Assembly: GCF_042453785.1 (NCBI RefSeq)
Contig: NC_091677.1
Location: 32,037,001-32,101,000 of the forward strand
Origin: Malus domestica
Lineage: Eukaryota; Streptophyta; Magnoliopsida; Rosales; Rosaceae
Reading direction: 5' to 3'
DNA: 64,000 nt
In this document: positions 48,641-59,254 of the stretch, in pieces
How positions within the stretch are numbered: position 1 is the stretch's first letter
Layout of the letters: every line of letters starts with the position of its first letter
Translations under genes and position numbers: made by a program
The notes under the pieces: model-generated
The model's input: only the letters and a program-made list of their open reading frames with translations
Databases searched by the model: none
Told to the model about the DNA's origin: nothing

Positions 48641-49671
48641 TCAAAAACTAGTTATGTTATGCAATATTGTTTTCACTAATTTGTGCATATCCAATAGTAC
48701 CAATTGTTTGACATGTTTATTTACTCTAATATGTTCTGGTTTTCAATGCAAATTCTCAATTCTAATTACTTTTATTAGTCAACACTGATTAAATTTTGGT
48801 TGAAAAGTGTATTGGTTTATTTTGCTCAAACCAATGTTTTGTTTGGTCATCAATTTTGATTATGATGATCATTGTCTTTTGAGACAAAAATTGGAAAGTG
48901 GCATCAGTTTACTAATTGATCATTTTGGTCCCTATCGAATAATTGAATAACCATGTTTCCTCTTTCGAGAACTCTATTGTTCAATGTCAATAATGACATA
49001 CTTTTGTGTCTGATTGAATCTTTTGAGAATCATTGAATATCCAACAAAACGGTTATTTAATACTGTTCTAAAAGATTATTTTGAAAAATCAGAATTCTAA
49101 TTTATATGGTAAATACTTTGTCCCAATGGGAATTTCAAGAAATCACTCATCAATTATAAATTAGTATTATAGCAACTCATAAAGTACTTCTAACATATTT
49201 TCATCTGGCCAAAGCTGTGAACCTATATGTATTTTGTGTATTTTATGTTTTGGCTCTATGCAAGTATTTTCTTTGCATGATTAGTTTCTGCCCAAAGGTG
49301 TAACAATCATGCAATTTGGAGTTGGTTCGATCCTCCACAACTCGACTACTTCCATGATGAATCTTGCAAAATCGAGAATGAGTAGGTAAATTTGCCAATC
49401 TTTTGCCTTAATTTTCTGTGAATTCTAAATTGGATTAAAATTATTGTTGAAAAATTGATGTTATTGAGATATCTAAGTGTTTATTTTAATCGACTTTGTT
49501 TTAGAATTAAAACATAAATTTTGAATTTGGATTCTCTTATTAGGTTTCATTTTAATGTATGACCTAATCTTTAACGCATATGTGAGTCTTCTCTCATACA
49601 CTAAAATAAAATTTGTAGTCAATGCATAAGTTTTTTTTTATTTATGGAACTTTTTAATTCTAACCTACTTA

Positions 49672-49704
<33 letters not shown>

Positions 49705-51053
49705 TTGATCTTTATTGATTCAACTAGCCTATATTTTGTTATATGAAAACCACTTTCTCTAGTGTTTAATCTTGCAATTTTGAGTGTTTGCCCAAGTGGG
49801 AGAAATAATGTATTATGGGCTTCACACTCATCATTTTTTGCATGCTTTTAATGGTCATAGTTTTGGTAGATAAAACGTACATTATCATACTTGTTTATAT
49901 TTTATTTGTTATACATGCAATTAATCTTGTAGGAAATTCAAGAAGGGTTAATGAGTATATTCTGCTCAAAAGTGTTTTGCTTATTAATTCTTGTATGTTG
50001 TTCAAGAAATTGGACTTGTGATTTATATGTTTTTGATGGATAATTAATCTGCTCAAAAGTGTTTTCTTATTCAGTATAACTATAAATCAATGTATAGTGA
50101 AGCATGGAATTGACAAGATGGTATATACTTCATCTGCTCAAAAGTGTTGAAGCTATATAAGTTTACCCTTGTATTTTATGTTTTAGCTATGCAAACCTAA
50201 TATAATTAGTTTCTATCCAAAGATGATTCTAGAATTATATGCTTTTGATGCATTAGAAAACATTTAGTTAAAGTTTTCTATTTCTGTCATATGTTAGATG
50301 AACAAAACTGACCAAATGATTTTGTATAGTTTTTCAGTCACAATAGTCACCTCCCTACAGATATCTAGAATAAAGATGTTGAGCTCACAAATTTTATGTT
50401 TTAGATCCCATGACTAATGTTTTGCTAATGGGAGTATTTGAAAGGTATCTGTTTCATTTTGTAGACATTGACAAAGTTTTTGTTTTTTACTCTCTTAATC
50501 AGTGGGAGTAATAATAATTTATATAGTTTTGTCTCTTTTAATCAGTGGGAGTAAGTGATTACCTTTTGTGTTAAAAATTTGAAGTGTTAGTGGCTGATAC
50601 TTTAAGAGTAATTTTGTTTAAATTTTGTTCATAAGTTTTAATAAGAGGTCCTGATTTTGTAAACAGTATGTCGTATTTTACTTGTTCTCTTATTATATTC
50701 TAAATTGACAGAAAAGTTGGATTTAGTTACCAACCTTGTTGAGTTCTTTTGTGAACTACTTTTGTACTGAAATATATTTCCATATTTTCAGTTCGACTAT
50801 TGTGAGCTAATGTTTTGACTATTAGCTCTTGATATCATGACTTTGTTAGTAACATAGTGCTTTGAGTTAAGTGTGCATGTAATCATAGAGTGCAAGGAAC
50901 TGTCCAATGTGTGCCTTGTTTTCCTTGGTTCTGCATTTAGTCTCAAAGTGACAAGTTACTTGAAAGGTATGATTGCATACTTTAGTGGACTCAAGTGATC
51001 ACCATATATATTTATCTCGTTGAGGTATTCTCATTGACATTCAAGTGGGAGAA

Positions 51054-51587
51054 TGTAAAACCATTTTGTGAATGGCAATGAATTATGCCGAGAATAATTG
51101 AGGGAATAGTTGACTTGGCATTCAAGTTAATAAAATCTCTAGGACACTCGGTGCCTTAAGGAAATAAACATATTGGAGTCCTAATTACATGCAATCAATT
51201 AAGGGCCTTTATTAAGTAAATACAAGGAATAAGAGTCATGATGGGACCATAATTGATGAGATATGATTTGGGTTGATATCCTTTCCGATAATAGGGAGGA
51301 ATTGATTGAAACCCTAGCTATATAACCTAGGAGCAGTCCTTGCTTCCATACTGATAGAAACTCACGAAAACTATAATCCTATTTCGATAGTAGAGTTCGT
51401 TGAGAGGTACTGGAAGTAAAAGACTACTTCTACTTTGTTCGCAAGGATCAATGACTTCACCTTCATAACCATGTCTTCCGAATTCTACAGATAAGTTCAA
51501 TATAATTAGTCGATCTCTATTTCATATTGATTTGATTTATTCGTGATCCTAATGTCTTGTTGTTGTGATTTCAGAATATGTCTTATA
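51054..51587 (+). repeat. Right LTR of the LARD-like element
   Basis: It is the same length as the left LTR and is preceded by the purine tract. It ends TCTTATA and is followed by the AACCA duplication. Confidence 0.93.
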
Positions 51588-51841
51588 AACCATGCTCAAC
51601 CTGACTTTATAATGTGTAAATTACAGAAAAGGCCAAAAACATGGTCTTGCAAATTTTGCATACAGGTCCTGTGTAATTTGAAGATTGTAAACCTTAATTG
51701 TAATTTAACATTGCATGACTTGTTCCTGAGACTAAAGTATAAAGACCAAGTAAGATGGGTTACAATTAATTACTGCAATCTCATCTCAAAATGAAAAGAA
51801 AAAAAAAAACAAACGTAGATTAGGGAATCTTACCGAGAAAG

Positions 51842-52144
51842 TGTTGAAGTTGTCAAAGATTCTAGTTGATAGGTTTCCTTCATTTTAGGGTTTATTCCCT
51901 GGACGTGCTAATAACCCTCCTATACTTGAGGAACAAGTTTGTTATCTGTTTTGAATTAGTCGATTGCCACGATTCTAGGGTTGTTGTTATCGTGGGTTGT
52001 TATTTCACTTTCGTGTTGATGTAAGGCTATTTAATAGCTGGTTGATGTCTTTCAGTTTAATAAGAATGCTTCTGAGTTATCCAGTGCAAAATACTTTGTG
52101 TTCGTATTCATAAAACTTCACGTAAACCTAGTTCAGTTTCAAAA
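51842..52144 (+). repeat. Left LTR of the Copia element
   Basis: It starts TGTTGAAGTTGTCAAAG and ends at TTTCAAAA, just before TCTGGTATCAGAGC. About six substitutions and one indel of about 16 bp separate it from the right LTR. Confidence 0.92.
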
Positions 52145-52220
52145 TCTGGTATCAGAGCCCCATCACAGGGGCCTGACCAAAAACCGGCAAACACAGTTGC
52201 TTGCGTGAAAGAACAAGAAT

Positions 52221-55200
52221 ATGACGTCCGAGAACAGTTTTGTGCAACCTGCCATCCCGAGGCTCGATGGGCACTATGATCACTAGAGCATGCTTATGGA
52301 AAACTTCCTGCGTTCCAAGGAGTATTGGAACCTGGTGGAGACGGGGATCACTGCAGTTGCAGGAGGAGCGGACTCTAATGATCCACAGAAGAAGGCACTG
52401 GAGGAGCTGAAGCTGAAAGACCTGAAGGCCAAGAACTACTTGTTTCAGGCCATTGATCGTTCAATTCTTGAAACGATCTTGAAGAAGGACACGGCGAAAG
52501 ACATATGGGATTCCTTGAAGCAGAAGTACCAAGGAACTGCACGTGTGAAGCGTGCTCAGTTGCAAGCACTTCGAAAGGAGTTCGAAGTATTGCATATGAA
52601 GGCTGGAGAAACTGTTAATTAATATTTTGGGAGGACACTCACCATAGCTAATAAGATGAGGGTGCATGGAGAAAGAATGGAGGATATAGTGATCATTGAG
52701 AAAGTTTTGAGGTCTATGACGTCAAAATTTGATTATGTGGTCTGTTCGATTGAGGAGTCGAATGACTTGGATACTCTATCCATTGATGAACTTCAGAGCA
52801 GTTTGCTTGTGCATGAACAAAGGATGGGTCAACATGTGATGGACAAACAAGCTCTCCAAGTTACCACTGGAGTTCAACAAGGAGGGCGAAGTGGTGGCCG
52901 TGGCTCCTATCGGGGAAGAGGTAGAGGAATGGGTAGATTTGGGTTCGACAAATCTATCATAGAATGCTACAACTGTCACGAACTAGGGCACTTTCAGTGG
53001 GAATGTCCTAAGAAGACTAGGGACCCCAAGGCTAACTTTGCAGAAACAAATGAGGAAATGCTGCTAATGGCGTTGGTAGATGCCAAGGAAGCTGAGACGG
53101 AGGCGCTGGTGGATGCCAAGGAAGCTGAGACGGAGCAGATTTGGTTTCTTGACTCAGGATGTAGTAACCACATGTGTGGTAGAAAGGAAGCGTTTGTCGA
53201 AATAGATGCAAATTTCCGAAAGTCAGTCAAGCTGGGAAACAACTTCAGTCTCAGTGTGCAAGGCAAGGGCAAAGTACGAATGGAGGTGCATGGGATCATG
53301 CATGTGATTACAGACGTCTTATTTGTACCTGAATTAAAGAATAACTTGTTGAGTATTGGTCAACTGCAAGAGAAGGGACTCGCAGTGCTCATGCAACATG
53401 GAAAGTGTAAGATCTTTCATCCTGAGAAAGGTCTCATTCTTGAAACTGAGATGACATACAACAGGATGTTTGCCTTGGGTGCTCGCTGTCCAGGAAAGAA
53501 ACAAAGTTGTCTCTCCATGACAACCACAGATCAAGCTGATCGCTGGCATTGTCGATATGGACATTTAAGTTGGAGTGGTCTGAAGGTGCTACAACAAAAG
53601 AACATGGTTAAGGGGCTACCAAAGCTCAAAGCTTCTCAGAACGTGTGTGAAGGTTGCCTTGTAGTGAAGCAGCATCGTGACTCTTTTCCTAGGGAAAGTG
53701 TGTGGAGAGCCTCAAAGATCCTGCAATTGATACACGCTGACATCTGTGGTCCCATAAACCCAATCTCAAACAGTAAGAATAGATATTTCATTACTTTTAC
53801 TGATGACTATAGTAGAAGAACTTGGGTTTATTTTCTGGTGGAGAAATCAGAAGCCTTCACCGTGTTCAAAACATACAAAGCCAAAGTGGAGAAGGAAACT
53901 GGATCATTCATAAGAGGTTTGAGGACGGATCGAGGAGGTGAGTTCACATCTCATGAATTCTCAGATTTCTGCAATGAGAATGGCGTTCAAAGGCAGTTGG
54001 CAGCTGCCTATACGCCTCAACAGAACGGGGTTGCTAAACGGAAGAATTGAACTATCATGAATATGGTTCGATGTATGCTATCAGATAAGCGGATTCCAAA
54101 GACCTTCTGGCCTGAAGCAGTGAATTGGGCTGTCCATGTGCTAAATCGAAGTCCGACCCTTGCAGTAAAGAGCAAAACATCTGAGGAAGCATGGAGTGGG
54201 CACAAACCCTCGGTAGAGCACTTTAGGGTTTTTGGTTGCATCGCTCATGTGCACGTACTAGATAGCAAGAGATTGAAACTTGATGACAAAAGCCTCAAAT
54301 GTATACTGTTGGGGGTAAGTGAGGAGTCCAAAGCTTATAGATTGTTTGATCCTATTTCAAGTAAAATCATTATAAGTCGAGATGTAGTGTTTGAAGAAGA
54401 TCAACAATGGAATTGGGATGACAGTCATGAGCAAGATATTTTAGCTGATCTTGATGAAGAAACAGGTACTGGAGATGAAGGAAATGAAGAAGAAAATGAG
54501 GGAAATGAAGAAGAAACTGACGTTCATGGGTCAGATGGCAATAATTCGTTTGAATCAAAAGATACCATAAATGAAGGCAGTGCACCTCAAGAAGGACGAG
54601 CTCGAAGGCCACCAAGTTGGATGAGAGACTATGACATTGGTGAAGGTCTTTCTGATGAAGAAGGTATGAACTTGGCTCATCTAGCCTTGTTTACAAATGG
54701 CGATCCTACTAGCTATTGCGAAGCTGTGAAAAATGAGAAGTGGAAACAAGCAATGGATAGAGAGATAGAAGCAATAGAGAAGAACCATACGTGGGAATTG
54801 ACTAACCTACCAACATGGGGAAAAACTATTTGAGTCAAATGGGTTTTCAAGACAAAATTGAATGAAAATGGGGAGGTGGACAAGTATAAGGCCCGGCTTG
54901 TTGCGAATGGATATTGCCAACGATATAGAGTGGATTTTTCTGAAGTATTTGCACCCGTGGCACGAATGGATACAATTCGAATGGTTATATCCATTGCTGC
55001 ACAAAGAAGCTGGAAGATTTACTAACTCGATGTCAAAGCAGCATTCTTGCATGGAGAGATCAATGAAGAGGTTTTCGTTGAACAACCACCTGGATATGAA
55101 CAGAAGGGAAGCGAAGGCAAGGTCTATCTTCTCAAGAAGGCACTATACGGGCTCAAGCAGGCTCAACGAGCATGGTACAGTCGAATAGAGGCATATTTTA

Positions 55201-56243
55201 TCAAATAGGGATTCAACAAATGTCCTTTTGAGCACACATTGTTTATCAAGACAGCCAATGAAGGTAAAATTTTGATTGTATGCCTATATGTTGATGATCT
55301 CATTTTCACTGGAAATGATAGGGTGTTGTTTGAGAAATTTAAGAGATCCATGATGACAGAATTTGATATGACTGATCTCGGAAGTATGAGATTCTTTATT
55401 GGCATTGAAGTAATACAGAAACCAGATGGCATTTTTATAAGTCAGCGTAAGTATGCACAGGAAGTGTTAGACAGGTTCAACATGGGTCAGTGCAACTCAG
55501 TGCATAACCCTGTGGTTCCTGGATTCAAACTCACTCGTGATGAAGGGGGAGCAAAAGTAGACAGCACGCACTATAAGCAAATGGTTGGGAGTCTTATGTA
55601 TTTAACAGGTACACGACCTGATCTTATGTACGTTGTAAGTCTAATTAGCAGGTATATGGAGAATTGTACAGAGACTCATTTGTTGGCAGTCAAAAGGATC
55701 TTAAGATACGTGAAGGGAACTGGTGATTTTGGGGTACTTTACAAGAAGGGAGGAGATGAAGAGCTCATTGGCTATACGGACAGTGACTATGCTGGTGATC
55801 AAGATGACAGAAATAGTACTTCAGGTTAAGTATTTATAATGAATTCAGGAGCAGTATCATGGTCCTCGAAGAAATAACCAGTGGTCACTCTCTCTACTAC
55901 CGAAGCAGAATTCATTGTGGCTGCTTCAAGTGCGTGTCAAGTGGTGTGGTTAAGAAGAATTTTGAGTTGCTTGACTCTGAGGCAAACTGGTCCAACAAAG
56001 GTTTACTGTGATAATGTCTCAACCATTAAGCTGTCAAAGAATCCAGTAATGCATGGTCGCAGTAAACATATAGATGTAAGGTTTCACTTCCTTCGAGATC
56101 TTGTCAAGGATGAAGTAGTGGAGCTGCTGCAGTGTTCTACTCAGGAGCAGATTGCAGACGTAATGATGAAGCCACTGAAACTTGAAGTATTTCAGAAACT
56201 GCGAGACCTAATGGGTGTATGCAAATGGCCTGGAATAAACTGA
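52221..56243 (+). pseudogene. Copia gag-pol polyprotein, eight premature stops
   Basis: A single frame starts at the ATG at 52221 and reaches its natural stop at 56241-56243 with no frameshift. It is interrupted by in-frame stops at 52284, 52620, 54048, 54831, 55023, 55206, 55827 and 55875. Domains in order are: gag (KDIWDSLKQKYQG), zinc knuckle CYNCHELGHFQWEC, protease DSGCSNH, pre-integrase (HCRYGHLSWSGL), integrase core (DDYSRRTWVYF, RTDRGGEF, TPQQNGVA), reverse transcriptase ([37 protein letters not shown]) and RNase H (DSDYAGDQDDR, STTEAEF, KHIDVRFHF). A 33-bp in-frame tandem duplication (53070-53102 and 53103-53135) lengthens the gag-protease linker. The copy cannot make a full polyprotein. 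Confidence 0.93.
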
Positions 56244-56270
56244 ATCAATAGTATTCAGTTTAAGGGAGGA

Positions 56271-56557
56271 TGTTGAAGTTGTCAAAGATTCTAGTTGATA
56301 GGTTTCTTTCATTTTAGGGTTTATTCCCTGGACGTGCTAATAACTCTCCTATACTTGAGGGACAAGTTTGTTATCTGTTTTGAATTAGTCGATTACCACG
56401 ATTCTAGGGTTGTTATTTCACTTTCGTGTTGATGTAAGGCTATTTAATAGCTGGTTGATGTCTTTCAGTTTAATAAGAATGCTTCTGAGTTATCCAGTGC
56501 AAAATACTTTGTGTTCGTATTCATAAAACTTCACGTAAACCTAGTTTAGTTTCAACA
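56271..56557 (+). repeat. Right LTR of the Copia element
   Basis: It is bounded by the purine tract on the left and TTTCAACA on the right, followed by the GAAAG target duplication. On the minus strand it supplies the residues that extend and then stop the broken host exon. Confidence 0.92.
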
Positions 56558-56749
56558 GAAAGCAGACTAATGTCATTGCGTGCCCTTTCATTTACAAACT
56601 TCGCGTCATTGTAAACAAATTTGCAAGCTTCAGCTAAACCCTGATTGGAGTGAGTAGTTCTCTCAGAAAAGACTGGAGTGCCCCCATCTTTTTCATCCCT
56701 AATATGTGAACTAGGATACAAGACGAGTTCTTTAACAGATGTTGAAAAA

Positions 56750-57879
56750 AGAGAACAATTGGCAGTTTTTTTTAAACTTATGCTAAAAATATGCCACAAT
56801 CAAAGAGCATGAACAACAAACTAATTAGGCAAGAGTTAAAAGTGATAGTTCAAGATATAAATACGGAAAATTCTGAAAGCAGATGAAATAATTTGTTGTC
56901 AAAATCTCCTAGATATTATAAAAATGAGGCACAAATTCATTAAGTACCTCCTTTTGATGAGTGAAGAAACATAAATTATGTAAGAAAGTTAGTGTCACGG
57001 GATTTTCTTACCCTCTGGTCCATTTGGTTCTAATATGTAATTTTTCTCACCTTGACACTTAACTGAGGATCTAGATGAAGGGAAGACAAATGCACTGGTC
57101 CCTAGTTTGAGGGTTGTGAAAAGTACCTAGAGAGCGAATCCCTTCTCCCTATATACATACATTATTGTCCTTGTTCATCTGATTGCCCTCTTCCTTTTAA
57201 GAAATCCTCATGCTGGTATTTTCTATAATATGGATAACTTATTAAGCATTATATCAAATCGGTTGTGTCCCTATGAGTGAGTAGTCCATTATAGTAGTAT
57301 TTCTGAGTGCTTATTCCTTTCCTAAATAAGCAAGTAAACTACCTTCATGTATACCTTTTTGTAGTCTAAGAGCCCTTTCTTTCTTAGTGCTTACGCTAAG
57401 GAAAAATTTGATTGATAGAGCTAGATGTGGAGCGACCCTGTTGCTTGTTTACCTAACACAAGTAAACAAGCTAGAAGAAGATAAAACTCATATCTCAATC
57501 AACTCAGACGAATGTATTTCTTACTCTGAGACAAGAGGAAGATGGGGAGATTGAAGGTTTGTAACTCCTCGTCTGCTCATCTACTGTAACTCTTTTCCTT
57601 TTGGCTGTCAGATGGAGACATATAAATGGCAATTTATACTTGCAATCTATTACACCTGTCAAACGGTTAGAGCACTCATGTTTGCTACACTTAACAGAAG
57701 CCTCTATGATGCTGCCTCTCCTCATCATCCCTTGCTCACAACTGGTGGAGTTGGATAATTACATGCTTGGAAACCATGATCACAGCCGTTCCATAACCTC
57801 ACTTGATCGATATCACGAGATGACCAATATCAATGACTTACATGATACAAGTATATTATTACAATACCATCTTGGTGAG
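56750..57879. other. Upstream region of the AAF-like gene, exons not resolved
   Basis: A minus-strand ORF at 57504-57728, with a possible donor ACAG|GTGTAA inside it, could be an N-terminal exon of the AAF-like gene (transit peptide region), but no motif confirms it. The remainder is AT-rich with no element boundaries seen. Confidence 0.3.
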
Positions 57880-58835
57880 TTGATATTATACTGTATATTT
57901 TACCCTATTCTTAGTTATAATTTATTGGTTATTTTGTGAGAATTTTGATATTTTGAATTATATTTCCAATGGAGGACATTCGAATTCCTCTTGAGAAAAA
58001 AGTGATCAAACAAATTATGGAGTGATTCTAATTGAAGGATGTTCGTTAGTCTTTCTACTTGATTGTATCAAAGTTTTATATTTTTCTACCAAATGATTAA
58101 TTTATGGCGATGAAATAAAGGAGCAACGTACAGTGTTGTCAAAGTGACGTTTTGGGCTTATTTGGCGTCCAAGATGATGTCTTTTGGGTTTGAGGCCTTT
58201 TGCAATTATGTTCGGGAGATCTCAAGCTTTATTTTGAGTCATTTTGGGTCTATTTTAGAGCCATGAAGATCCAGAAACGTGAGATTCTTTGTGGCTGGGC
58301 AGATTTCTCAAAGTTAGAATATGATGTATTTTCTAGTTATCTTATTCTATTATGTTTTCTTGTTTTATTCTAAGATCTTTTCTAGGAAGGATTTTATTTT
58401 GTATTAGTATAAATAAGGCTATTTAACCATTAGGGTTGGGGAACGCATCAATTTGGAGAACTTAGCTACGCTTTGACGATTTGTATTTTTTCTTCAATGT
58501 ATTTTTTATCCTTTTTCTATTTCAATAAAAATTCATTTTGTTTTATGGTTATTCGTAACTAATTTCCGTTTGCTAGATGAGGCCACGAGCCTTACCATGA
58601 ATATGTAGTATTTATTTAATTGCTTATGATATTATGCATTTGTACTTTGAATTATTAATCGCTGTGTTTAAACTGTCTCTATATCTTAATGCTTAGCTGC
58701 TATTAAGATGTTTAGATAAGTAATTGGATGCAATTCGGTCGGAATATCACCGGAGGATTGAGTATTGCTTCTTGTGATTGGTAATTGTAATTTCACCTAA
58801 GGCAAATATCACACTCTTAGGGTTGCATGATTTTT
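57880..58835 (+). repeat. Diverged interspersed repeat, copy 2
   Basis: It is colinear with 42829-44215 over most of its length, with several internal deletions in this copy (it is about 430 bp shorter). Neither copy has an intact ORF. No target duplication was identified. Confidence 0.6.
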
Positions 58836-58949
58836 AAAGTGTTAGAAATTGTAAATGTACTCAATTTTCTTACCTATTAAGTACTAGTTTGCCTCTCCGT
58901 ATGTACTTACGCTACAATATTATCACCAATTGAACTAATTAAAAAGAGA

Positions 58950-59046
58950 AGTGCGAACATTATTGCTAGCCTATTGTGAAGCTTAGCCCACTTCCCCACC
59001 TCCTTATTGCAAACAGTATCGTCTGTTCAATTAAAAAAAAAAAAAA
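58950..59046 (+). mobile_element. 3' part of a SINE with A-tail
   Basis: TTGCTAGCCTATTGTGAAGC, then CCCACTTCCCCACC and CAGTATCGTCTGTTCAATT, end in a run of A (59032-59046). This matches the tail portion of the SINE family at 11207, 27540 and 33070. The head is missing. Confidence 0.6.
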
Positions 59047-59254
59047 GGAGTGCATGCATTACTCGCCAAAACCTACAAAAGTTTTGTGGTTGCTACTGCT
59101 ACATCCCCAGCCAGCGGGCAGATATGAAGCATTGACTCAATGTTTTGGTTCTTCTGCTTCTACAACGATGGTCCCGATTAGAAACTTGGGATAATCTTGT
59201 ATCTCTCATCTTCTCTCAGTTTCTCCGGTTTCTTGGATGCATTTTGAGCTCGTC

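Larger units (their letters stand above)
45590..51587 (+). mobile_element. Large non-autonomous LTR retrotransposon (LARD-like)
   Basis: Two 534-bp LTRs (45590-46123 and 51054-51587) differ at about 17 sites by my count. The flanks carry a perfect 5-bp duplication AACCA (45585-45589 and 51588-51592). The primer-binding site TGGTATCAGAGC (tRNA-iMet type) starts at 46126, and a purine tract AAGTGGGAGAA ends at 51053. The LTRs begin TG but end TA. The 4.9-kb interior has no recognisable gag or pol; the longest ORFs are under 70 codons. It does contain a tandem array of about 188-bp units (48001-48640) and repeated TCTGCTCAAAAGTGTT motifs near 49965, 50050 and 50134. It lies in an intron of the AAF-like gene, antisense to it. 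Confidence 0.93.
51842..56557 (+). mobile_element. Copia LTR retrotransposon inserted in an exon
   Basis: LTRs lie at 51842-52144 and 56271-56557 (TGTTGAAG ... TTTCAACA; the left copy ends TTTCAAAA). The right LTR lacks about 16 bp present in the left. A perfect 5-bp duplication GAAAG flanks it (51837-51841 and 56558-56562). The primer site TGGTATCAGAGC starts at 52147 and a purine tract TAAGGGAGGA ends at 56270. It encodes a single gag-pol frame with premature stops (separate entry). It is oriented opposite to the AAF-like gene, and its insertion point lies inside that gene's exon, so the host exon is cut. Confidence 0.95.
39727..56698 (-). pseudogene. AAF/SPA15-like chloroplast senescence-associated protein gene, disrupted
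   Basis: Eleven exon blocks on the minus strand keep phase: the exon split as 56558-56698 plus 51834-51841, then 45372-45445, 42360-42436, 42053-42181, 41354-41422, 41188-41234, 40959-41088, 40802-40870, 40587-40690, 39976-40051 and 39727-39900. Recognisable blocks include GLAEACKFVYNDAKFVNERA, RLNARVRQDIAILG, KHWSDGALE, EAYWSMASAF, LELLIATLIDLDAMDGKSSV, APSMWTLGNAGMGALQ and RLAEDSNPAIAAAASKAI. I recognise these, without certainty, as the AAF/SPA15 senescence-associated family of chloroplasts. N-terminal exons are not identified; a candidate minus ORF lies at 57504-57728. A Copia element sits inside the first listed exon. Reading through adds about 13 LTR-encoded residues and then a stop. The 42053 exon may also have lost its normal acceptor. 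Either a pseudogene or a mutant allele. Confidence 0.7.
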
